Below, piece after piece: positions 23,779 through 37,811 of a stretch of 64,000 bases of DNA. Location of the stretch: contig CM035360.1 in assembly GCA_020137815.1 (NCBI GenBank), positions 758,682 through 822,681 on the forward strand, written 5' to 3'. The first letter of the stretch is position 1. Each line of letters opens with the position of its first letter. A program made the translations under genes and the position numbers. The stretch comes from Hormiphora californensis (lineage: Eukaryota; Ctenophora; Tentaculata; Cydippida; Pleurobrachiidae). The notes beneath the pieces are model-generated. The model searched no databases, was not told the DNA's origin, and was given only the letters and a program-made list of their open reading frames with translations.

Positions 23779-25390
23779 CCTCCATGTATCTACCCTCCCC
23801 TCCCTCTCCTTCCTCCCTTCCTCTCCCCACCCAGAGACGGGGAGGGTCCCCCTCCTATTAAGGGCCTACTTCCGGATTCCACACGAGAGTGTGTTGTGTG
23901 GTGTGGCGGCGCGTGTCGTGTAAGAGACTGTACAAACATGGTTCATTTTGACAATGTCCAACTAACTAATTAACGTCAAATTAATACTCAAAATTCAAAA
24001 TATAATTTCTTACCCTAATCGGGCACCACCAACTAGCAGGGGTATAGGATCGCTCTTCTCCCGATCGATGATAATTGTCCTTCGTAACGTTTTACTACTG
24101 CAAAGCTGTCGGAACTGGGAGAGCTCCTGTTTCAAGTTCCACGTTCTCATTTGGGATTCTAATTCCTCTAGAAACTTCCATAACCTGGTGACAGAGGGGT
24201 GTTTGTTTGAGGGGGGGGGGGGTTACAAAATAGGGCTTTGTGCCGGCAACGGAGGGGTAACTAAGTTGCCAGGGGAGAGGGGTTTTTGTTTGAGGGGGGT
24301 TACAAAATAGGGCTTTGTGCCGGCAAGGGAGGGGTAACTAAGTTGCCAGGGCAGAGGGATGTTTGTTGGAGGGGGGTTACAAAATAGGGCTTTCTGGGAT
24401 TCTAACTCCTCTAGAAAGTAGAAACTTCCATAACCTGGTGACAGGGTGATGTTTGTTGGATGGGGGTTACGAAATAGGGCTTTGTGCCGGCAACGGAGGG
24501 GTAACTAAGTTGCCAGGGGAGAGGGATGTTTGCCATGCCATTCGGTGTGGCAAGCAGCGCTTGGTCATTCAATATAGGCACGTGAGACATTTTTAGCTGT
24601 CTCTGTTTCTATCAGACAGACTCTCTCTCTACTCTATATATTGAGAGATCATCTGTTTATAGCTCCCTTACAATGCAGTGTCAAGTGTAAACAAAGGCGT
24701 GTTGTAACGCATATAGAGACACGTAGACACCGAGTACTAGTCAGTTCACTAAGCATGGTACTGAATAGGCCAACTTGTGAAATGGTAATACAGCCAAAAT
24801 AAGGGGAACATGGATTACAATTTAGGGGGGGTTATTCCCATTGTTCACAGCAATATATAGTGTACTCTTACGTGGTGTTGTAGTCAAAATCAGTAAAATG
24901 AGAAGAAACCCAGGCATTGACGATACTCAAAATCTTGTATCTGAAGATATTTGGGAGTTAAGAAAATTACTCAAAATCATAACATCAAACAGATAATTAA
25001 CTATTAATTATGTTTCCAACCTGTATTGACTGTCCTCGAACCAGTGAAGAAGAGGTTTTGTTAGGAGGGTCACGTCTGGTATGAATATCCGATAAGTCAG
25101 TAGAAAATCCTAAAGATTGATAATTAGGAGTTCAGATTTCGAAGATTTGGCTTCGCAAAAAAGTTAAAGCAATTGGTGATTTTTTTTAGGGCAGCAGTAT
25201 AGCGTTATATTGCGGAAGTTTGTACTAGCAAAACAATTTCTACAGAAATCAGTTTTCTCTATCTCCCACTCAGCTCTAAAATCTAGAGTCTAGATACATG
25301 TACCTATATAGTATATCTTGTTACAATTTAGAACTGCTACATTCGATTACCGACACATTTCACACTACCTGCTAGAGAACAAACAAACAA
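22255..25390 (-). pseudogene. RAPGEF2: inverted partial duplicate of Rap-GEF middle exons
   Basis: Reverse-complement copy of about 6113-9640. It retains intact versions of the exons 6354-6442 (here 25109-25021), 6523-6591 (24940-24872) and 7556-7726 (24184-24014) with their splice sites, and the first ~95 nt of the PDZ exon (22353-22255) before homology stops mid-exon. It lacks the SINE at 8345-8663. No start or GEF catalytic exons, so it cannot make a full protein. It could be a recent gene fragment or, less likely, an assembly artefact. Confidence 0.85.
23630..23775. repeat. (CT)n microsatellite in the inverted duplicate
   Basis: CT run about 145 bp; the matching place in the parent copy (about 7930-7965) is a short GA-rich stretch. 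Confidence 0.9.
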
Positions 25391-25583
25391 ACAATGAGGG
25401 CCGCTGCCGTGAGGATCCGGACGCTTCAAAGAGGAACCCTGCCGCTACCGAGAGGACACCTTCCCCCACTCCAATAGCCGCTGACAAGAGAACCCCCGCC
25501 TACCGCAACCGATAATCCAGCTGCTGAGATGTCCCCGCATCATAGTAAGTTAACAAACGAAAACTCCTCCCCCAGGCGCCATC

Positions 25584-27799
25584 TAGTCAGGACCACTATT
25601 GGTGCGCGGTCGTGCCCACGGAAGGAGTGCTTGGATCATCTTGAAACCGGTTTTAAGTTAACTAATACATATCCAAAAGTGTCTGTAGCTATTTGGGTGA
25701 TGTTCTGACAATCCAATTACGAGTTATGACCAAAAAACAGTCAAAAAAGACGTTTTAAAGTGACAAAAAGGAGGACCTGAACACAGCCCTTATATGAAGG
25801 GTTGGGGCTATGAAACTTCTTGAGTGGACAGAGAATCGTCCAAATTTGCAGTGTCAACTTTGGAATAGTTTCTATCTTTTGTAGTTATTTAATTAGAGCC
25901 GTTTAAGGGTACGCTAACCAAAAATTTTTTTCGAGTGCAGGGAAATCTCTCACCGTAGGGTTGTAGGCCATGCCAAGGAGACCTCAAATATGCAATTTGA
26001 GCTCTCAAGTCGAATTCATATTTTTGCTACAGCTGCTTGAAAAATGAACTGAAAATAAGTTTTTGGCATCTTAAAAATACATTTGTAAAGATAGGATCAT
26101 AAAAATTTGTGGATTTGAAGAGGACAAAGAGGTGAGTAGCCACAAAAATTTTTTTTGAAATCCGAGGTGATTTCCGGTCCTGAGATGGATTTCTTTTTTT
26201 CCACTTTAACGCCCTATTTGGCAAAGTTCCGAAAACATGTGAAAGCTGTAAATTGGTGAAAAGTTGCGTCTAACGATTATCTAAGTGGCCATAAATTTTG
26301 GGCGTGTCCTTATTTGAGATAAGCTGTACAGAGTTTTTTTTGTGAAAGCCGTCATTTCAGAAATAAATAAATTCCCTGTATCTCAAAAACGACTGATCGT
26401 AGAGACCTGAGACTATGCTTAAACGATTCAGAAGGTCCGATTTTGGGGGGGTCTTCTGAGAGACATTTTGCTCCTACTTCAACCGTTTTTGCTGTAATTG
26501 CGAAAAACAAATTCTATGAAAAGGGCAAAAGCTAAACTCCAATATCCTGTAATTAGGGAATTTTAGCTAAGAAAGGACCGAAACTATGGAAAAGTGTGTA
26601 ACAAGCTAATTCCTTCACTATTTGGTCCATATGGGTCCCTATAATCACCAAAAACAAAATCACAAAAAATCCACGATGGCGAAGATGGGTTTTTGTTTTT
26701 CGCAATTACAGCAAAAACGGTTGAAGTAGGAGCAAAATGTCTCTCAGAAGACCCCCCCAAAATCGGACCTTCTGAATCGTTTAAGCATAGTCTCAGGTCT
26801 CTACGATCAGTCGTTTTTGAGATACAGGGAATTAATTTATTTCTGAAATGACGGCTTTCACAAAAAAAACTCTGTACAGCTTATCTCAAATAAGGACACG
26901 CCCAAAATTTATGGCCACTTAGATAATCGTTAGACGCAACTTTTCACCAATTTACAGCTTTCACATGTTTTCGGAACTTTGCCAAATAGGGCGTTAAAGT
27001 GGAAAAAAAGAAATCCATCTCAGGACCGGAAATCAGCTCGGATTGCGAAAAAAATTTTTGTGGTTATTCACCTTCATGTCCTCTTCAAATCCCCAAATTT
27101 TCATGCTCCTATCTTTAGAAAAAAAATTTTTGAGATGCCAAAAACGTATTTACAGGACATTTTTTAAACAGCTGTAGCAAAAATATGAATTCGACTTAAG
27201 GGCTAAAATTGCATATTTGAGGTCTCCTTGGTATGGCCTACAACCCTACGGTGAGAGATTTCCCTGCACTCGAAAAAAATTTTTGGTTAGCGTACCCTTA
27301 AACATGTGAGAAGATGCTGTAGGGGCCTCTAATAGTGTGTATTTTTGCTTGTGAAGTGATCACTTGACGAGATTTACCCAATTAGAGAGCAGATTAAAGC
27401 ATACAAGCGGTGAGAGCAAGCAATATGGGTCGGAAACAGTACCAAATTACCCTATTTTGCAGACCGTCTCACATGTTTAAACAGCTCTAATTAGATAACT
27501 ACAAAAGATAGAAACTATTCCAAAGTTGACACTGCATATTTGGACGATTCTCTGTCCACTCAAGAAGTTTCATAGCCCCAACCCTTCATATAAGGGCTGT
27601 GTTCAGGTCCTCCTTTTTGTCACTTTAAAACGTCTTTTTTGACTGTTTTTTGGTCATAACTCGTGATTGGATTGTCAGAACATCACCCAAATAGCTACAG
27701 ACACTTTTGGGTATGCATTAGTTAACTTGAAACCGGTTTCAAGATGATCCAAGCACTCCTTCCGTGGGCACGACCGCACACCAATAGTGGTCCTGACTA
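25584..27799. mobile_element. 2.2-kb palindromic foldback element
   Basis: Arms of about 1 kb are reverse complements (ends TAGTCAGGACCACTATTGG). ATC flanks both sides (25581-25583, 27800-27802), a possible 3-bp target duplication. The right arm has an extra ~180 bp (about 27300-27485) absent from the left. The 60-odd-codon frames in both arms (26027-26224, 26979-27167) are mirror images and show no known domain. Confidence 0.8.
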
Positions 27800-27985
27800 A
27801 TCAGTGATGGCCCATCACTCATGACGCATCAATCCCATGTGACATGCCATTGTTATCCACTATCTTTCCAACTTATTTTCTTCCATAAAATCCAATCTAT
27901 GATCTACCCCTCCCTTCTCAGATACTGTGAGCGAAGTGATGGGGGAACTGTCAACTGGGAGTACAAGCACCAGTACCATTTGATA

Positions 27986-30237
27986 TGGACCAAATTACCC
28001 AAGTAATTACGAAGTGTGTGGATGCTGCGGTAACTAGGGCACTGGCTAATTACCAGTTAATGAACCCCCGACATCTACACCCGCTACAGAGGAAGAACGA
28101 CCGAGAAGAAAAAGAAGGAAGCAGGAGGTGACACGTGCGCCTCTGCCTTTGAATGATTGTACCAATTTGCCTGATATCCCGAAGGAGAATCCACACTTCG
28201 AGGTAACATTTTACATTCTAAACCCCTGATTTCCGAATCAATTGTTCTCATCTCAATTTCAAGAATATTACACGGGTCCTTACTGTGGCTGAGATCCCAT
28301 AAAAATGTATACTCGATGGTGCTCGATATCACACAGCACATTATGGCTTCACCTGTGAAACTTAGCACCACAGCTAGGTCCCATTCCCATTTGAGAGAGA
28401 CTAATTTGAACATTCAACAGGTCAATAACAAAATGCTGGTGTGTAAGTTGTGTGTAAAGAACCCTACCGAGGCACTCAACATGAACTTCCCGCAAACTCG
28501 GTACGGAGATGATGGGAAGCAGTCGGTGCTATGGACTAAGAAGATGTGCCGGCTTCTAGACAGGTCCTTTTCAACACAAAACACAGTGTGTCTTACAAGT
28601 GAGGCCATGTTTTATATTTAATTGTATACAGACATACAGTATATCATTTTTGAACATTGCATAAAACAGAAAGCTAGTATGTGCGGTGTGAAAATGACCT
28701 TTGACTAAACTCCAGATTATTTCAGGCAGTTTGCGGCACAAGTGGAGGTCTCCATTATCAATGGGGAGGAGTGGGGAACCACGTTTCAAATTCAATCAAG
28801 AAAACTGGGGCAGTTCTTGAATGAAAATGATTTCACGGTAACGGCAGACAAGGGTACTTCCATGGGAAGGTAGTTCATTGTTAATTCATGGATAGACTAA
28901 TTGTTAGTTTCAGGTGTGCCCGGTAGCCGGTTTCCAAATGATGAGAAGCTTCAAAGGTCAAACATAGTGACGTGACCAAGTGATAATAATATTCTGAATA
29001 TTCTGAATTCTCAGGAAGCGGCTGATCATCGCTGTGCGGACCAGTAACTGTATTTGTCACGTTGGCCACCCCTATGTGGGGAAGAAAAGCGATGGCATTA
29101 CACCGGGGAAGCTTGTGTACGATTCCATCTGTGCACTTGGTGTTACTCCGACCGGCTTCATGGAGCACTTCAAAGGAGTATGCTATGATGGCCAGCTTGT
29201 GAAAATACATGTAGGTTTTTAATTACACTGCATACACTCCAGAGTCCACAATCCATGGAGACTGAATCACTTCAAATGTCCAGGGGTTCACTCTCCCCTT
29301 TCCCAGGGAGACTGAACCACTTCAAATATCCAGGGGTTCAATATCCACTCTGTCTCCTCACCAACTTCCAGGGATTGTTGATAAGACCTCTCTCCTCTCA
29401 ATTCCCCACTCCTCTATCTTACTAACTCCCCTCTCTTCAGATTATCACATGCTGGACCAGAGAAATGTATTGCTAATTGTTACTATACAGATGAGTTTAC
29501 TGAATATGAAGCGATCAGGCTCCTAAATTGATAGACTTCCCTGCCTCACACAGAGGTCATTTATATGATGATTGGAGATGAACGGAAACTGTGTGCCAAT
29601 GGACCATATTGTTAGTTCAGGTAGAACAGTTGAATCTCCTGCTAAGGGTATAGGTAGGGTGGTTTATCGTCTCCTTTCAAAGGGGTGTACTCTCCCTTTC
29701 CCCGAAGAGACTGGACCCATTCAAAACGTCCGGAGGTTCACTCTCCCTCTGAAGTCTGAACTCTGAACCCCCACTAACTCCCGGGGATCGGTCATCGGGC
29801 ACCCATGGGGCAGTATATTATAGTTTACTCTGTCCAGCGAATCAATGTAGCGGGTGACCCGCTCAATATTAACCCGGGTTTATTGATTAGGGTAGCAACT
29901 GACTTTTTGAAACGTTTGAAACGGTGGCTAATTTGAAACACCCCCTCCAGAGTTCAGTAGGTGCACCCGATTTGGATTTTTAGACATCAGTAGGCTAGTC
30001 CGAACCCATGCCAAGCTCACCGATGTCTAAAATCCAAATCTGGTGCCGCCGTTTCAAATAGCCAGTCGCTTTCCATATATAGGACTAATATAATACTTGT
30101 TTCAGGTTGCCAAAGCTAAAGTAACGAGTGTCAAACATCAAGTGTTTACTTGTGCTGTTGCACCGACCCCCGCACAACAACAATACAAGTGTTTACTACC
30201 TTCACTCCAATCGGTGTCCCCGATCCAAAGTTCTTGA
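27986..30237 (+). CDS. multi-exon gene of unrecognised family
   Basis: Well-supported exons with matching phases: 28421-28563 (MLVCKLCVKNPTEALNMNF), 28726-28869 (NGEEWGTTFQIQSRKLGQFL), 29015-29210 (KRLIIAVRTSNCICHVGHPY ... GFMEHFKGVCYDGQLVKIH) and 30106-30237 with a stop. An upstream exon ending at 28202 encodes PATEEERPRRKRRKQEVTR, a nuclear-localisation-like basic stretch. A possible start is MDQITQVITKCVDAAVTRAL at 27986, but how it joins the 28.1-kb exon is unclear. The core has several Cys residues and mixed strand-like segments. I do not recognise the fold; a nuclear factor is only suggested by the basic motif. Confidence 0.6.
29915..30064. mobile_element. small inverted-repeat element in intron
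   Basis: GGCTAATTTGAAAC pairs with GTTTCAAATAGCC and GATTTGGATTTTTAGACATC with its near complement 90 bp away. A MITE-like hairpin with no clear target duplication. Confidence 0.5.
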
Positions 30238-30306
30238 TTTCCGGAGTGTACAATTGTTTGAAACTCTATTTTGAAGAAGAAGTGACTTTATATAATTATA
30301 CCTGTG

Positions 30307-30480
30307 TGGGAGAGAGAGAAAAAGAGAGAGAAAAATAGAGATGAGAGAAGAGAGAGAGGGAGAGGAGAGAGAGGGAGAGAAGAGAGAGAGAGAGAGGGAG
30401 AGGAGAGAGAGAGAGAGAGAGAGACGAGAGAGAGAGAGAGAAGAGAGGAGGAGAAGAGAGAGAGAGAGATAGAGAGACGA
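30307..30480. repeat. GA-rich microsatellite
   Basis: GAGA/GAGG tract directly downstream of the unrecognised gene; open frames over it are artefacts. Confidence 0.9.
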
Positions 30481-30894
30481 CTGAGAAAAAATATATATTG
30501 ACTGTAAATTTACTCCACATTCTTCCAAACAATATCGTATATCACGTGTTTTAGTTTGATTAACAATGAATAAGCGATCCACTTAAAAGAAAAGTGATGA
30601 ACCTTTTTTGCTGATGTTGGTGTGATGTCGGAATGCGGTTCTGTATGGCGGCGCCATATCCCATTTGATTCTCACAAGGAAGAGACGCTCAGATGGGTGC
30701 GCGGCGCCAGACAGGAATCGATAGGGTACTGGAGATGTGAGATTGAGGATGGGCGGGAAAAGCGTGAAAATGGAGATTAGCGAGCGGCAGGACGTGAGGG
30801 CCAGAATTACGGTTACGTGGATGCATGAAGCACGACGAAAAATTTCATGACGTAAATTTTAACCGATTCTTTCTCAATACGTTTCCGTTTTTCA

Positions 30895-31320
30895 GTTGGC
30901 CCTCCGAAAATCTTCCAAAAACAAAGTGATATGAGCGCCAGGACTGTATTCGGTATCTTAGACTGCGCTTATCATTTGCGATGGTTCGCTCAATAACTGT
31001 ATCGATTTGCCTGCGACATGGGGGGCGCGACGTGCCCAATGTATCGATAAGGGGATATCGGGGCAGGGGCAAGGCGGCTGCAAGTGACGCTGATGAATAT
31101 TTATATCGTATGGACTAATTCCACAATAATTTATTGATTCCATTGATTTCTACTGTATAATTTATTATATATTTTATTTTAAGGCCGATATTGGCCGCCC
31201 CCCCCCCCGTTTTTCTTTTTTTCTTTTTCATTTTTTCTTTTTTTTCATTGGAATGCGCTGCAGCCCCCTCATGCGCGCACCCCCGCTTATATATTATAAG
31301 GGGCCTGCAACGTATGCCAA
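30895..31320 (+). pseudogene. 3' end of a retrotransposon ORF plus its 3' UTR
   Basis: From 30929 the frame reads YERQDCIRYLRLRLSFAMVR SITVSI and stops at 31116-31118; it aligns with the C-terminus of the element at 38033-38473 (CIRYLRLRLSFAMVRSITVS). A frame change separates the preceding LALRKSSKNK. The UTR-like sequence GGCCGATATTGGCCGCC with C and T runs (31181 on) recurs after the 38.4-kb copy. Confidence 0.65.
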
Positions 31321-31324
31321 TTTT

Positions 31325-31670
31325 TTTCAATTTTTCTTCTTTTTCTTTTTCATTTTTTTTTTTTTTGTTAAAAATTTATCGTGCACTCATGCACCGCCAG
31401 GCTTGTTTTGAATCTTTCTGTTATTTCTTTTCCATTGTAGCGCTGATTTGATGCCCCTGCGCTGTAGTAAGCTTTCAATTTAAGGAGCTCAATGCAAATT
31501 TCAAAACGTCTCACCAAACCTATTCTCTCGTTCGTTAAGAGATAAAATTCCAGTGTCGCTTTCCCAGTGTTAGCCTTGACTCCGCATCTCTGTTAAGATC
31601 TCTGAAGTTTGTGTGCACTCAGCGCCGCGTGACGGCTCAAAGGACGTAAAAAAATGTTTCTTGCTCTTTT
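31325..31670 (+). repeat. direct repeat, copy A (indel-rich)
   Basis: Matches about 33265-33610 (ATCGTGCACTCATGCACCGCC, then GTAGCGCTGATTT) but lacks single bases at many positions along its length. The pattern looks more like sequencing or assembly error than ordinary divergence. Confidence 0.65.
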
Positions 31671-31799
31671 TTTCCCCTATTGTTCATTTTTTTCTTTGTT
31701 GTGGTACTAAAAATCAAAAGGCCCCATAAGAGGCTTAGACGGTTTGCAAACGTTTCAGTGCCATCTCAGCCTGCTAGCCCTGATTTCGATGTCAACCCT

Positions 31800-33021
<1,222 letters not shown>

Positions 33022-33560
33022 TCGAAAGATGCCATAGTTTTCACGCAATTCGCAATATACCAGTCTCAGTCATTTAAAATCACACAGTATGTATCTTTCT
33101 TTTCCCACGGTTCGAAAATTTTCCCACGGTCAAAAACTTTCCCACGGGGCGTGGGAAATACCGTAAGAGCTTTCACTATTCAAAAAAACCGAATTTTTTT
33201 CTTTTTTTTCAGTTTTTCTTTTTTTCTTTTTCATTTTTTCTTTTTTTTCAATTTTTCTTCTTTTTCTTTTTCATTTTTTCTTTTTTTGTTAAAAAATTCA
33301 TCGTGCACTCATGCACCGCCATAGGCGTGTTTTGAAGCTTTCTGTGTAATTTCTTCGCCATTGTAGCGCTGATTTTGATGTCCTGCGCTGTAGTAAAGCT
33401 TTCAATTTGAAGGAGCTCAATGCAAAATTTTCAAAAACGTCTCTACCAAACCTATTTCTCTCGCGTCTCCGTTGAAGAGATAAAATTCCCAGCTGTGTCA
33501 GCCTTTCCCAGTAGTTAAGGCCTTGACATTCCGCAATTCTCCTGTTAAAGAATCTCTGTA

Positions 33561-34127
33561 TAGTTTGTGTGCACTCATGCGCCGCGTGAACGGCTCAAAA
33601 GTGCACGGTAAAAAAATTGTTCCATTTTTTTGACAAATGTTCATTTGCCTCAAATGTTGTTTTTAGACGTCGTCCCGCCGTCCGCCAAGCTTACCACGTC
33701 GTCTAGACCGAGGCTGTACCTGTCTAGACGTGTTTTACCCCAGATGGGCTTGAGACGGATTCAGATGGGCTTGAGACGGGCTAAAACAGGCTCAAACAGG
33801 CTCGAAACGGGATTGAAAGAGGCTTGAGACGGGTTGAAATAGGCTAAAGACTTGCGTTTTACGAGTAGCCCATCTCACGCCTGTTTCGAGCCCGTTTCAA
33901 GCCCATTTCAACCCGTATCAAGCCCATTTGACTCCATCTCAAGCCCATCTGGGGTAAAACACGTCTAGACGGGTACAGCCTCGGTCTAGACGACGTGGCA
34001 AGCTTGGCGGACGGCGGGACGACGTCTAAAAACAACATTTGAGGCAAATGAACATTTGTCAAAAAAATGGAACAATTTTTTTACTGTGCACTTTTGAGCC
34101 GTTCACGCGGCGCATGAGTGCACACAA
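33561..34127. mobile_element. 567-bp inverted repeat
   Basis: TTTGTGTGCACTCATGCGCC at the left pairs with its complement at the right, and AGACGTCGTCCCGCCGTCCG pairs inside. Both arms give the same spurious 65-residue frame on opposite strands. No target duplication identified. Confidence 0.75.
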
Positions 34128-34425
34128 AATTTTCAAAAATCGTTTTTTTTCATTTTTAAAAATTTTTTCTTTTTTTCTTTTTTTCATGTTTTTGTTGAAA
34201 ATTCCATCGTGCACTCATGCACCGCCATACGTAAGTCAAACAAAAAAGATTTTCAAACTTTTGGAGACAAAAATTTTTCAATTTTTTTTGGCAGTTTTAC
34301 TCGAAATTCAAAACAGGGTGCGCGTCGCAATGCCAAAATGCGCGTCGCATGCGCGTCGCATTGTGCGCGTCTCAACACAGTGTCTCGCCTCCATTTTGTT
34401 CGAAAACGCGAACGTCTTATCTTGA

Positions 34426-34875
34426 TAGGGATCCCTAAAAAAGTTCAGTATTTACACAGAGTTTACACAGTCTTTACACAGTCATTACACCCAGAGCGGC
34501 GCGTGCTGCGTTTTGCGGCTTTTTCTAAGAAAATATTGGATTTTGTGCTGCACAATTGAGTAAATTGAGCGCTGCGGCGAAAAAAGTTTCCGAAAACGCT
34601 GCAAATCGAGTGCGAAAGACGCAGTCTTTACACCCAGAGCGGCGCGGGCGCTCTGGGTGTAACGACTGTGTAAAGACTGTGTAAACTCTGTGTATAATCC
34701 ATTTTTTTTCAACTGTTCACCCCCCAAAGTCGTGCGCGGAATTGTTTTGCGCGTCTATCATATGTTAACATGTAGCGCGCGCAGCGTAAATTAAAATATC
34801 GCACGCGCACGAGTTGGAGGGTGAACAGTTGAATAAAAATGGACTTTAAATACTGAACTTTTTTAGGGATCCCTA
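34426..34875. mobile_element. 450-bp inverted-repeat element with TTGA target duplication
   Basis: Ends TAGGGATCCCTAAAAAAGTT are inverted copies, flanked by TTGA on both sides (34422-34425, 34876-34879). Interior is rich in TTTACACAG and CACCCAGAGCG inverted motifs. Non-coding. Confidence 0.7.
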
Positions 34876-35268
34876 TTGATTGCGCACAATTAAAAATTAA
34901 ATTGCGAAGCGCACGCGCGCGGTTGCAGATTTTATGTTTTACGCTGCATTGCTCGCACGCCGCGCCGCCTTGAAAAAATCAAAATGCCAAAACGATTTAA
35001 TTTCTTTCTTTCTTTTTTCAGTACACGTGATTTCTGGGCGGCGTTAAAATCTGGGTGTTTGCGTGAAATGACGTCATATGGCGCGTGCGAGTTCGCGCGC
35101 GACCAACCTGCCTGATCTCAGCTCAAGGCAGTCCGCGCGTTACGTCAAGTCAACAGAATGTAACTTAGTGTACCAAATCACCAAATCAATAGATATTTTA
35201 TGTTCTTCATCACACGTTTCCTTTCTATCTTCCTTCTTTCTTTCTGATATTTATGTCTTTAAATTATC

Positions 35269-35340
<72 letters not shown>

Positions 35341-36000
35341 TCTCTCACACACATTCCGCCTACTTTATCATCTCCCAGGAGACTTCATGAGACACCATGA
35401 AACTTCATGAGACAATACAATACATGGCGACACCATGAGATATGTCTTGTGATGTCTTGTGATGTCTTGTGATGTCTCATGATGTCTCATGATGTCTCAT
35501 GATATCTCAAAATATCTCACGATGTTCCATGATGTCTCATCAGGTATCATAATGTCTTTTGAGGAGTCATGGGACATCACAAGACATCACAAGACATCAC
35601 AAGACATCATGAGACATCATGAGACATCATGAGACATCATGAGACATCATGAGACATCATGAGACATCATGAGACATCATGAGACATCATGAGACATCAT
35701 GAGACATCATGAGACATCATGAGACATCATGAGACATCATGAGACATCGCTCTCCCTCTCTCACTCTCTCTTTCTCTTTCTCTCACACACATTCCGCCTA
35801 CTTTATCATCTCCCAGGAGACTTCATGAGACACCATGAAACTTCATGAGACAATACAATACATGGCGACACCATGAGATATGTCTTGTGATGTCTTGTGA
35901 TGTCTTGTGATGTCTCATGATGTCTCATGATGTCTCATGATATCTCAAAATATCTCACGATGTTCCATGATGTCTCATCAGGTATCATAATGTCTTTTGA
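35269..36000 (+). repeat. CT tract, 10-bp GACATCATGA array and segmental direct repeat
   Basis: (CT)n at 35269-35335, then ACATCATGAG repeats (about 35570-35748). A ~200-bp segment beginning CTCACACACATTCCGCCTAC occurs at about 35344 and again at 35782. Confidence 0.88.
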
Positions 36001-37811
36001 CACATGAGACATCATGAGACAGACCATGACAGACCATGACAGACCATGACAGACCATGACAGACCATGACAGACCATGACAGACCATGACAGACCATGAC
36101 AGACCATGACAGACCATGACAGACCATGACAGACCATGACAGACCATGACAGACCATGACAGACCATGACAGACCATGACAGACCATGACAGACCATGAC
36201 AGACCATGACAGACCATGACAGACCATGACAGACCATGACAGACCATGACAGACCATGACAGACCATGACAGACCATGACAGACCATGACAGACCATGAC
36301 AGACCATGACAGACCATGACAGACCATGACAGACCATGACAGACCATGACAGACCATGACAGAGTCATAGTCATAGTCATAGTCATAGTCATAGTCATAG
36401 TCATAGTCATAGTCATAGTCATAGTCATAGTCATAGTCATAGTCATAGTCATAGTCATAGTCATAGTCATAGTCATAGTCATAGTCATAGTCATAGTCAT
36501 AGTCATAGTCATAGTCATAGTCATAGTCATAGTCATAGTCATAGTCATAGTCATAATGGAGACCATGATCGAGACGGGAGACCATGATCCAGACCGTGAT
36601 CGGTGATCCAGACTATGATCCAGACCATGAACGATACTATGATTGTTAGAATAAGGCTTTAATTATCTCTTTAACAGTCCTTATTTCTTACTAGGCGATT
36701 GGCACCGGTAAGGCGTAAGCGATCAAGTCTTTTAATTTTGTAAGTTTGTCACACACTTTTATCACACAATTTGGACGTTTCTGGTCAAAACCAGACCATG
36801 ACAGACCATGACAGACCATGACAGACCATGACAGACCATGACAGACCATGACAGAGTCATAGTCATAGTCATAGTCATAGTCATAGTCATAGTCATAGTC
36901 ATAGTCATAGTCATAGTCATAGTCATAGTCATAGTCATAGTCATAGTCATAGTCATAGTCATAGTCATAGTCATAGTCATAGTCATAGTCATAGTCATAG
37001 TCATAGTCATAGTCATAGTCATAGTCATAGTCATAGTCATAGTCATAGTCATAATGGAGACCATGATCGAGACGGGAGACCATGATCCAGACCGTGATCG
37101 GTGATCCAGACTATGATCCAGACCATGAACGATACTATGATTGTTAGAATAAGGCTTTAATTATCTCTTTAACAGTCCTTATTTCTTACTAGGCGATTGG
37201 CACCGGTAAGGCGTAAGCGATCAAGTCTTTTAATTTTGTAAGTTTGTCACACACTTTTATCACACAATTTGGACGTTTCTGGTCAAAACCAGACCATGAC
37301 AGACCATGACAGACCATGACAGACCATGACAGACCATGACAGACCATGACAGAGTCATAGTCATAGTCATAGTCATAGTCATAGTCATAGTCATAGTCAT
37401 AGTCATAGTCATAGTCATAGTCATAGTCATAGTCATAGTCATAGTCATAGTCATAGTCATAGTCATAGTCATAGTCATAGTCATAGTCATAGTCATAGTC
37501 ATAGTCATAGTCATAGTCATAGTCATAGTCATAGTCATAGTCATAGTCATAGTCATAGTCATAGTCATAGTCATAATGGAGACCATGATCGAGACGGGAG
37601 ACCATGATCCAGACCGTGATCGGTGATCCAGACTATGATCCAGACCATGAACGATACTATGATTGTTAGAATAAGGCTTTAATTATCTCTTTAACAGTCC
37701 TTATTTCTTACTAGGCGATTGGCACCGGTAAGGCGTAAGCGATCAAGTCTTTTAATTTTGTAAGTTTGTCACACACTTTTATCACACAATTTGGACGTTT
37801 CTGGTCAAAAC
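36001..37811 (+). repeat. macrosatellite of about 500-bp units made of 10-bp and 6-bp repeats
   Basis: Each unit has ACAGACCATG repeats (34 or so copies in the first, 6 in the next two), then about 32-36 AGTCAT repeats, then a unique ~240-bp block (AATGGAGACCATGATCGAGA to GGTCAAAACC). The unique block starts at 36553, 37051 and 37573, so periods are 498 and 522 bp, differing by four hexamers. All long frames across it (poly-DY, poly-MT, poly-VI) are translations of the repeat. Confidence 0.95.

Noticed and set aside
33630-34062. 65- and 67-codon frames starting MTNVHLPQMLF on opposite strands
   Set aside because: They are mirror images created by the inverted repeat; no sign of selection.
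35935-37626. Open frames of 80-216 codons on both strands (poly-DY, poly-MT, poly-VI, VMVCHGLSWS repeats)
   Set aside because: They are translations of the ACAGACCATG and AGTCAT repeats, open in several frames at once with no splice or start context.
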